Positions 55,788 through 64,000 of a stretch of 64,000 nt of DNA are shown one piece after another (within the stretch, counting starts at the first letter, position 1; each line of letters begins with the position of its first letter). The notes below the pieces were generated by a model. That model was not told the DNA's origin. It did not search any database and saw only the letters and a program-made list of their open reading frames with translations. Where the stretch lies: the NCBI RefSeq assembly GCF_016920785.2, contig NW_024609835.1, positions 173,658,995-173,722,994 of the forward strand, in the 5' to 3' direction. Position numbers and translations under genes: made by a program. Origin of the DNA: Ixodes scapularis (lineage: Eukaryota; Arthropoda; Arachnida; Ixodida; Ixodidae).

Positions 55788-56861
55788 GTGAGGATGCCTC
55801 ACCCTTCTCGCCGGTTGCCGAGGTTGTGGGAAGAATTTCCTTGGTTCATTTGGTCTCTTGGAGGGCGGCATAGTGTTTGTACAAACACGACACAGATCTC
55901 CGACCCGAGTGCGTGACTGATTGTTGCCTTCCGGTTACGTTGGGAACGTCAAGGGTACCTCGGTTGGGGGCTGCTTCTCGGTCGACCTTTGCTCGCTTAA
56001 ATTGTGCGGGGGAGGAATGACTGTAATAAGCTTACATGAATCTGTGCCCCAGAGTTTCACCTTTCACAGTCCAACTGCCGCTATGCATCCATTCCTCAGT
56101 CTATCTAGCTTGTTTTAGAGAGTCCAGATTTAAAAGAGGGAGCAAGTGAAACTGAAACCACGGATTGGTCGTAAGTGTGCATGTGTTGTGTAGTCGCGTG
56201 GAAAGAAGCGACGACTCCTGCCTGATTTTTCATTTTTTCGTCATCTCTCAGTTTGTAATTCAAACGCGGCTATCAAACGGTTTCAAACACTCGCAAATCT
56301 AGGCACGCTATTGTTTTGTTTCGTTCCGAATTGGAATTTGTGGCTTGTGTTTCCAAAAAAAAAAAACTGCTGGTGTCATCGGCGTAGTCGTGGTTTTCTT
56401 TTTGTTATCTTGCAGTCACAGATTTTTGTGAGTGCGGCAAGTGCGCTATGCAGCGGCGCTTCAATTGGAAACAAGGGGCTTTACCCGTGAAAAGAATTGG
56501 GCATGGCACGGAATTCCGGCCTCCCAACAATTCCTCTCTGGAAGCGGTGCAAACGGGATTTTTCGGTTGATTCAGGGTTAGATTGCGTCACGATCATGAG
56601 TAAATCTGCGTGCTGTAAAGTCTGTCGTTCGTTACTTTTCTTTTTTCTAACCTATGTTTTAGATTTTTGTGGAATGGTAGGACCAAGAGGTGTTTCCCGC
56701 ATGGTCTGTCGAATATAACGGCGCTAACATCGAGAGAAAAAAACAGCTCTTTTGTCAGCTCCGCGCCGACCGCGCGTCTTTGGCCAAATATATTAAATAT
56801 TCGAGCGACCGAATACTAGGGATTCGATTCGCGAATCTAATTATTCGGGAACTTTCTATTA

Positions 56862-57899
56862 CCGTATTTACTCGCATAATTTGCGCACTTTTTTTAAAAA
56901 TATCTGTCATCGGAAAGGGGGTACGCAAATTATGCGGATATTTCGCGAGCAGATCCTAAATAACACATCTGCAAAGGCCTGTAATGTATATAAAAATACA
57001 AGTATACAAACGGTGAAAGATTTCTTTTTATTTTACAAAACGCACCTGCTTTGTTTTTTCAGAGTTGCTGGTGGAGCTCTCGCACTCGGTACTATGGCTG
57101 CGATTGTCATGGTTGTCGTCGTCACTCGCGTTCCAAAAAGCATTGTTTTCAGTTCCGTCGAACACGTTTGATAGTCCCGTCGTCTTGAAGCTCGACTCGA
57201 CAATGCTGGGAGAGACCATGTCCCACGCTGAGAACCCACTCGCGGACCGTTCTTCCCGGTTTTGCGTTTGCCAGTTGCGACTTCTGTCTTCGCCATTGAC
57301 GTACGTGGCTCTCGCTCACCCTAACTGCCTGGCAGCTGCACGGTTCCCATTTTCCTCAGCAAACCTTATCACGAGGAGCTTCAACTTTGCTGTGTAGTTT
57401 TTGTAAACCATTGCCATAGTAATCGTCGAGAAAACCGTTGACAGCGTTAAACGTGAACCCCACAATCCGAACAATGGAAAGCATGCGCTTTGGCGTCGTA
57501 GACTTCGCCACTCCACACGACCGCAACCGCACACCACACGACACACACGACAGTTCCCACATCCGGGAATCTCAGCATGACGTCATGCTCTCTTGCAGGC
57601 TAACCACCTCGCAGCATTGAGCCAGCGGCGCGTGCGCGCGCGTCTTGTAGCTCTTGCAGAGAAGCACAGTCGCATCTTTCTCCCACTCTCGCCTCGCTCA
57701 CTCCTCTCGCGGCCGCACGGAATTTCCCCAGCTTAGCTTTAGCTCGCGCTCCCGTAGGGCGTCCGGAAATGGTTGGTGGGCTGGTGCAGAATACGCAGAA
57801 TACGCGAACAAGTTTTTTTTTTTTTTTTTCTGGAAATCTGGGCTTTAATTTAGGGGTGCGCAAATTACGCATGGGCGCAAATTATGAAAGTAATTATGA
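56862..57899 (-). mobile_element. Pogo-like DNA transposon remnant
   Basis: The left terminus after TA reads ccgtatttactcgcataatttgcgc. The right side carries inverted tgcgcaaattacgc-type words (57855-57885). On the - strand it encodes the N-terminal DNA-binding part of a transposase. Confidence 0.6.
57180..57417 (-). pseudogene. Transposase N-terminal helix-turn-helix, frameshifted
   Basis: From an ATG at 57417 the frame reads YTAKLKLLVIRFAEENGNRAAARQLG and then hits a stop. One base away the next frame continues SESHVRQWRRQKSQ, the second half of the same psq/CENP-B-like helix-turn-helix. A single-base loss explains it. No catalytic domain is present. Confidence 0.7.
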
Positions 57900-58175
57900 A
57901 TTCAAGTATTTGCACACCCCTAGTTTTTATTTCAGATGTTTTATATGTACTCCAACCATGCAATTAAGACGGAAGTGGCCCAGTGTTTTATCGTACGGTT
58001 TGCATGACGACACGACGGTGTACTGTCAAAATTAAATGTAAAATATTTTTTTTAGGGGTGAAGCTCTTTAGGGGCTAGCCATGTCCGTATGTCCGTCCGG
58101 CGTTGGGTGCTCATGCTCATGAGCACGTGCTTTTGTGCTCGTGTAGGGCAAAAAAAAAAAAAAGAAAGAAAATTG

Positions 58176-58454
58176 CATCTCCACGTGGTGAATGATTTTG
58201 ATTGGGGCGAAGTTCTGGTGGTGCTTGTCTGCGTCGACAGTGAGCCGCAGCATGCCTAGCCTTTCGTTCATTTTCATCTCTGTCAAAGAGAATGTGTGGT
58301 ATGGAACGTGGTTATATACACATTTGAGCATTTGACCGCAGCGTGACATAAACGAAAACGAACGAAAGGCTCGGCATGCTGCTGCTCAGCGTCTACGCAG
58401 ACAAAGCACTACCGGAGCTTCGCCCCAATCAACATCATTTACCACGTGGAGATG
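58176..58454. mobile_element. Foldback element with ccacgtgg-containing ends
   Basis: catctccacgtggt... on the left is inverted at the right end (...accacgtggagatg). The arms of about 100 bp include the cagcatgc and gcctttcgttc blocks, with a loop of about 65 bp. Confidence 0.78.
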
Positions 58455-59377
58455 TTTTTTTTTTGTTTTTGTTTTAGCAGACTGCAGCAAAAAACGCATG
58501 ATCCGTGCTGAGGTGATCATTAATGCTCCGGGTGGCCTAATGGATGAGGCAGGAAGTAGCTGCCTTATAACAGATGATTCTGCCTGCCTCTTCGTTGTGC
58601 AAAGAACTTGATAATTGTTGTCTGGGGCTTGGATTAAGTTTTTTTTTTTTATAGACTTTGCACACGCGCCAGATTACTGCAGCCATTCCTGACCTTCTCT
58701 TGTATTACTGAGACACAGAGCACTGAAGCGGTGATGGCGAGCGAATCTAAAATGGCAGTAACCTGGCTCGTTACGGTAATATGGTGAAGTAAACGGGAGA
58801 GGGAGGGGCCTGGCGAGGAAAGGGAGACAGTCGATAAGCTCGGCAAACCTGATGCTTCTATCGCCCCGTCGACTTGTGGGTGAGCAAAGCGTAATCGCCA
58901 GCAAAATGGGGAAAGCGCATCTTTGGGACGGCCAGTCTCAAGCAAGCGCTCTACGCTTTCCGTCGTTCTTTGGCTGCACGGGACGCTTGAAGAGATGCCG
59001 AGGCTCGTTTGTAGAGTGGAAGCTCGCACCGGGACACGTGAAGTTCCTCCCTGCCATCCTCACCTCATCGGTAGTCACGGGGGACCTGTGTCGTGTCGAG
59101 AGACCTCTTATGGCTCCACGATGCCAGAGTCCCACTAGAGCGTTGAACATAAAACTACCGACCCGTGCAGCGCGCTCGCGACGTTACCTTTGGCAGACTT
59201 GAACGTTTGGTGCTTGTGGAGTAAGCACGAACGATTGCAAGCCTGCCAAAGGTACCTTCGCGTGCGTGATGCTAATGTTTGAGCGTGGCCTTCTTTATTC
59301 TACAGAACCCGTGAAATTGTGAAAGAATCCGGTCTGAGGCCCGTTGCCGTCGGCTGATTCAGTTTTTTGCTCTAGTG

Positions 59378-60005
59378 CAGGGGTGGCCAAACCGCGGCTC
59401 GCGAGCCGCATGCGGCTCTTTGCTGGCCACGCTTGCACCTTTGCATTTAATTGCATTATAAAAAACAGCTTGGGGTTTGGCAGCCTTGCGCTCCCATACG
59501 TACAGCCAAACCGCTTTTCACTCGTATATTTCCACAGATCCTGTTTCTTTCATTGTTCGAGAGAGTTTGCCGGACCCTAGGAGGAAATGCATCAAGGGCA
59601 GGGACTGTCAAAACATGCATGCATTTTGGCTTTAGGTCAAGGAAGTGTCAAGTCTCGCGGCCTTTGTCACTTGCCAGTGATACTTGTCCCCTTTAGGTAA
59701 CAGATGTTCCCTCTATATTGTTTCTTGTTGAAGGTCGTGGGCCCGGGTTGACCTCATTGATAGCTTCCAGTAGTCACGAACGTTATGTTCAAGTTCACAA
59801 AGAACTAGGAACATTCTTATTGTTATTTTTACCGACTTGCAGTTGAGTCTTTTCAAGCTGCTTTTTTATGCTTTCGAAGGGGGGGGGAAGGGAGGAGAGG
59901 GTAATCAGGCAGCAGTGTTTGTTTTGCCCCCACCCCTAAGGCGGCTCTTAGAAGTTTCTTGGTTACCTTTGCGGCTCTTAGGCTTTGTCAGCTTGGCCAC
60001 CCCTG
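59378..60005. mobile_element. hAT-like MITE, 628 bp, upstream of exon 9
   Basis: Termini caggggtggccaaac and (inverted) caggggtggccaagc. The octamer ctctagtg is exactly duplicated at 59370-59377 and 60006-60013. It ends only 128 bp before DDX6 exon 9. No transposase. Confidence 0.92.
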
Positions 60006-60133
60006 CTCTAGTGGGACTCTTGCTCTAGTGGGACACTGGCATAAGAAATGCTGTCGAAAGTAGGCTCGGTTATCCCTAAATTTCACACCTCTGCAGGACG
60101 TGTCAAGCCCGTTCTCCCTTCCATGCGTTTCAG

Positions 60134-60345
60134 ACCTGTTCACGAGGGGCATAGACATCCAGGCGGTGAATGTGGTGATCAACTTCGACTTCCCCAAGAT
60201 GGCGGAGACGTACCTGCACAGGATCGGCCGGTCCGGGCGCTTTGGCCACCTGGGCATCGCCATCAACCTGATCACCTACGACGACCGCTTCTCCCTGCAC
60301 CGCATTGAGCAGGAGCTGGGCACAGAGATCAAGCCCATCCCCAAG
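60134..60345 (+). CDS. DDX6: DDX6 exon 9 (residues 351-421): motifs V and VI
   Basis: Acceptor gtttcag|acctg, donor cccaag|gtgagg, phase 0. It encodes DLFTRGIDIQAVNVVINFDFPK (motif V) and HRIGRSGRFGHLG (motif VI, with the arginine finger). It ends at GTEIKPIPK. Family members continue for only about 20-60 residues, so one further exon is expected. I could not find it up to 64000. Confidence 0.97.
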
Positions 60346-60904
60346 GTGAGGATTTGGAGACAGGCAAGAACGGGATTCGTCGTTTTGCGTTCGCCGGTGG
60401 GGGGGAGGGGGGGGGGGGCGACGATGCCGGTGTTTGGCGAATGGTATTGGGAGGGGCAATCGTTGAGCCTGGCTGTCTGTAGCGGTGCTACATACCTTTC
60501 GAAGGTTCTCTTAATTCAAAGCCGGTAATTCAATAATTTAAAGCCAGCAAAAGTTTCGAATTCGAATAAAAAAAACTGGTTTTTCTATCGACCTCTCACC
60601 GGGGAAGTGGATTTTCGCTTGCCTCCGCTAATGGAGACACAGCATCCCGCTAATGAAGAGGCGCAGTATGAGCTATGCTTTGAAAATTGCGAAGTTATAT
60701 TTTTTTGATGCCTTCGCCAGCTCCTTTGCCAAAGAAAACTCAAAATTCTACTGTGGTGCCACGAGCAAAGTCCGCGTCAAAAGCACTCGGGAAAATCAAA
60801 AAAGTCAAATTGGACGTTTAGTGTTTATACAGTGTAAGGTTGGTCTGCCAGGATGAGGCGACACTGGTTTACACTGTAGATGAGCAATTTTGCCAGTGCA
60901 GTAC

Positions 60905-61105
60905 GTCTGCTAACCTGGGGTCTTTAACGTGCTCACGCAGTAGTGATACACGACCGCACGCCGGTACGATGCTCATCCAGATCGAAACGGGCAGGGGTGA
61001 GGCTCGAACCCAGGATCCCTGGGTTCTGCAGCGCGAGCTTTCGCTCCACGCGCGTCGAGCTGGGTGTGCGCTTCAGCCCACTCGGCCACCGATCCCCCAG
61101 CACTC
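60905..61105 (-). mobile_element. tRNA-derived SINE
   Basis: On the - strand an A box (tggccgagtgg, 61078-61088) and a B box (gggttcgagcc, 61001-61011) are spaced as in a class II (Ser/Leu-like) tRNA with a long variable arm. An unrelated tail with gtctttaacgtgc (about 60918-60932, seen on the + strand) follows. The cloverleaf is imperfect, so this is a SINE, not a tRNA gene. Confidence 0.65.
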
Positions 61106-61797
61106 GGGAACTCTTTCGGAAAGTGACGCAATCGTTCCTAGGCCTAACCACTTGCACAATGTCAGTGGCCGAAAGCGAACTACTGACCACCGCATTTTTG
61201 TTGACATCAGTATATACAATGAGCAAGATATCTTGTAGGGCTGACCAATACCTCGATCCGAGCTTTGTGTTGGCGGTACATGCTGCGCTCGCTTCTGTAG
61301 TTTCGTGGAAACGACGCCACGATGGGTGTGCCTGCAGCCATGCTGGCTTGACGTGGATTGGCCGCTTAATTGGCTTAACCACCTCGCAGCTTGTAGTGCA
61401 CCTTGTTTGTTCCCTTTTCCGAACTGTATACACAGTAGGCGATAGTGTGTGTGGATGCGATGCGATTTAAGCTGGTCAGTGCAATTCTGAGGTTTTTCAT
61501 GCTCCCAGAAATAGTAACCAGAGAAAACCACAAAAAAAAAAGACTCGTGGTCAATTGGACAAGACTCGAACGCAGCGCTGACTTTGTTATCTTTCATGTA
61601 TGTATTGAAAAGTAAGAAAACGGTCGTAAGTCGGCACCGTGTTTGTCTTCCGTTCCTTGTGCCTTCCTCACACTTTTTGCTCCTTACAGCAAAATGCACA
61701 GACTGCTCACCTTCAAACTTATCCCAGAGGTGTCAGACTTCTCGAGCACATAAAAAAAAAAAAGAAATCCTCGGAATTAACCTGTCACACAGGTTAA

Positions 61798-62656
61798 AGG
61801 GCAACTCCGCTCAATTCCGAAGATTTCGGGGATAATGAGTGATTTCGAATTAAAAAGCCCTAGTAAAAGACATTACGTCGTTTGCTTCGCGAAAAATGGG
61901 ATATATTTTTTTAAATCTAATTTTAAACATGAGCGGAAATCGAAACCGAAACTGCGGTTCCGTCCGGCAACATTGGCCTCGGACCGTCAAGTACATGGCC
62001 ATCACGTGGTACGAGATGTCACGTGATCCTCGGCCCAACGACGGGCGGGATGGGGGCGGGCGTGCGGCAGGCGCGAGTGTCGTCTGCACCGCACTCTTTG
62101 CCACGTTTTGGTGTCTACGGCATTCGACGACGTCTGCACAACTGCAGCATAAGTCTGAGACTCTGCGCACGTGGTGTCCATAGTGTGGACGAAACTCCGA
62201 GAGGCAATAATCACAAACGGTGAGACGGCGGTGGTTGTGACGCGGAAGACGGCGGTAACGGCGGGACCACGGCAAGTGGTTGGTCTGCTCCCAAGAAGCG
62301 CAGGCGCGTACGCCAATCACGTGGACACCGCTGAGCGCCAAGAGGCAACGTTGCTGACGTCATGCGCTACGCTTGATCGGAGAAGTAAAAACAAGCAAAA
62401 GGGGGCCATGATGATGACGTTTAGCTCAATGTTGGCTCCGCCCATGCCATAGCCTTGACTGCGCTGTTGGTTGCGCCTGAATTCGCCCGCTCGAGTCGGC
62501 CGATTTCGGCAACTTGGCGAGTTGCAAAGTTTGCCGGACCATTTAAGAAACATTTAGACAGAACTGCGTCGTAATATTTGATGTGTGGTCTTCCTAGGCG
62601 ATACTGAAGAGAACTGCATTATTTTTTCAAAACCAAAAATGAAGCGGAGTTGCCCT
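61798..62656. mobile_element. TTAA-flanked MITE in intron 9
   Basis: Left flank ttaa (61794-61797), right flank ttag (62657-62660). The ends agggcaactccgctc and gcggagttgccct are inverted. It is 859 bp with a GC-rich middle. Confidence 0.7.
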
Positions 62657-64000
62657 TTAGGGGAGACGCGGGTCTTAAAATATATAAAAAATTGCGAAAA
62701 ATGCCATTCTTCAAAATTTACGATTTTGAGGTCTATATAGTCCAGAGTATGTCCTCACAAAATATAAACACTCAATTCGATGTCTAAATAGGAAAATAAT
62801 GACAATTTGTAAGCGCTGACAGACCCGACTTGGAGCCTAAACTCTGAAATGTCAACAAAGTTCAAGCCGTCCGAGCTCCGCAACGGCTCAACCGATCGCA
62901 GCCATCTTGGTCTTGTTCGAAAGCTGATTTTCCGCGCTCCAAAGCGGCGTACCCCTCAAGGCCGTGGCGTCATCGGTGCCGGAGGAAAGGCCGTCACCAG
63001 CGCAAGAGAGGCGCTGATTGGGCAAAGAGGCGCAGCTCTTTCATTGGCCAAGACGCGCGCTTCCTCTTCTGGCTTCGTCCATGTCGCTCCGCGGACTCCC
63101 GCGTCGTCTGCTTTCCCTTGCTTCGCAGTTCGAGATGCACATTCCATTCGGATTTCTCCACTTTCTATATCAATATTATCAGTGTTTTGTTTGTGCTTCC
63201 TAGTATTTTGTATGTTCCCCGTCTTCTTCGCATCGTTCGTGTAAATATTTTGATACCTCCTCTTTGTTTAGCTTTGCTTTTTCCTGCGTGGTTGTTCTTT
63301 GTTTTGTTCTGCACGCTTCGATGGTTGGGGACACCGGTTTGAAAGTCAACACGCAGGGACTAAACAGAAAGAGGAGACGTGCCTAGACCTCCACATCGAT
63401 GAAAATCTTCCGCTGCGTCGATGAAAACCTTCCGCTTTGCCGACGCCGCAAGGCTTCGCCGATGCTGCAAGTCGTCCTACTGCTGGTGGAAGCAACTGGA
63501 TCAAGTTCGTGTTCGACAACTTCACCAATGCCTTAAAGAAAGAAAAAAAAACTAAAAAAGCGCTCGGGGCTAACTAATGGTTACATATGGGGCTGCTCAG
63601 TGCTTTCCCTATCAGTGTCTCTTTTTCAGTATGAAATTCTAACCAAAGGCATCCCATCAAAACATTGTTACTTATGCATATCCAAATTTCGAAGTCTACT
63701 ATCCTAGATTTGTTTCTTTCAGCATAGGCTTTTGATTCACTTGCGCTCAACCGATTTTCATAAACTCTGTACAATTTTCTTTGTAATGAACTAGACCGCA
63801 AGCTAAAGCTACTTTTATTGTTATTTTTAGGTATATAGAACTGACATTTCATTATTAGACATTCTTATAGCCTCTATTATATGACTTCTGTTCACTTTAG
63901 TTCTTTTACATGAATATATTGTGCTAAAGAAATAAAATTAGCTTTAGCTTGTATGGCATTTCTTTAGGAAACAATTGATACCTTTTTGCATTAAAATTTT

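Larger units (their letters stand above)
55788..60133 (+). other. DDX6 intron 8 (4.3 kb)
   Basis: GT at 55788, AG at 60132-60133, phase 1. It carries a pogo-like remnant (56862-57899), a foldback element (58176-58454) and a hAT MITE (59378-60005). It breaks the run of snoRNA-bearing introns: no SNORD38-like guide was seen. Confidence 0.85.
60346..64000 (+). other. DDX6 intron 9, 3' end outside window
   Basis: It begins gtgagg at 60346. A G-run lies at about 60400-60418, followed by a tRNA-derived SINE (60905-61105) and a TTAA-flanked MITE (61798-62656). From 62660 to 64000 I see nothing recognisable. Confidence 0.7.

Noticed and set aside
61001..61088. tRNA gene on the - strand
   Set aside because: A and B boxes are present but the cloverleaf pairs poorly and the tail is SINE-like.

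Overview
This is a eukaryotic, repeat-dense window. Codon use, splice signals and the repeat types point to an arthropod, most plausibly a hard tick; that assignment is inference. The only intact-looking host gene I can support is a DDX6/Me31B (Dhh1) DEAD-box RNA helicase on the + strand. Nine coding exons (40519-60345, 421 codons) join in phase with GT-AG introns; the last exon should lie beyond the window.

The standout feature sits inside that gene. Five consecutive introns (52461-55323) each carry one box C/D snoRNA candidate. All five share the same 12-nt D-prime guide core (cagttctgctac), which I recognise as the SNORD38/U38 guide against 28S rRNA. Outside that core the copies have diverged, including in the second guide, which splits them into about three subtypes. 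In vertebrates SNORD38 copies are hosted by RPS8, so a five-copy array in a DDX6 gene is a different host and a local amplification.

The left 10 kb is a nested retrotransposon block. A LINE on the - strand (ORF1 with zinc knuckles at 8841-9932, ORF2 in pieces from 8756 to about 1660) is split by a BEL/Pao LTR element (3891-8331). That element has two 218-bp LTRs, a tRNA-Phe primer-binding site, a 5-bp target duplication, and a pol gene lacking most of reverse transcriptase and RNase H.

From 10 to 40 kb I see no host gene. The region holds non-autonomous DNA transposons (hAT-like with 8-bp target duplications, several TTAA-flanked families, foldback and long-TIR elements), a likely solo LTR, a 340-bp tandem repeat, a minisatellite of about 20 CACGTG-centred units, microsatellites and several near-perfect hairpins.

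The DDX6 introns are also full of DNA transposons: a pogo/Tigger element with a 407-bp internal tandem duplication and a nested TTAA insertion, a second pogo-like remnant, a hAT MITE ending 128 bp before exon 9, foldback elements, and a tRNA-derived SINE in the last visible intron.
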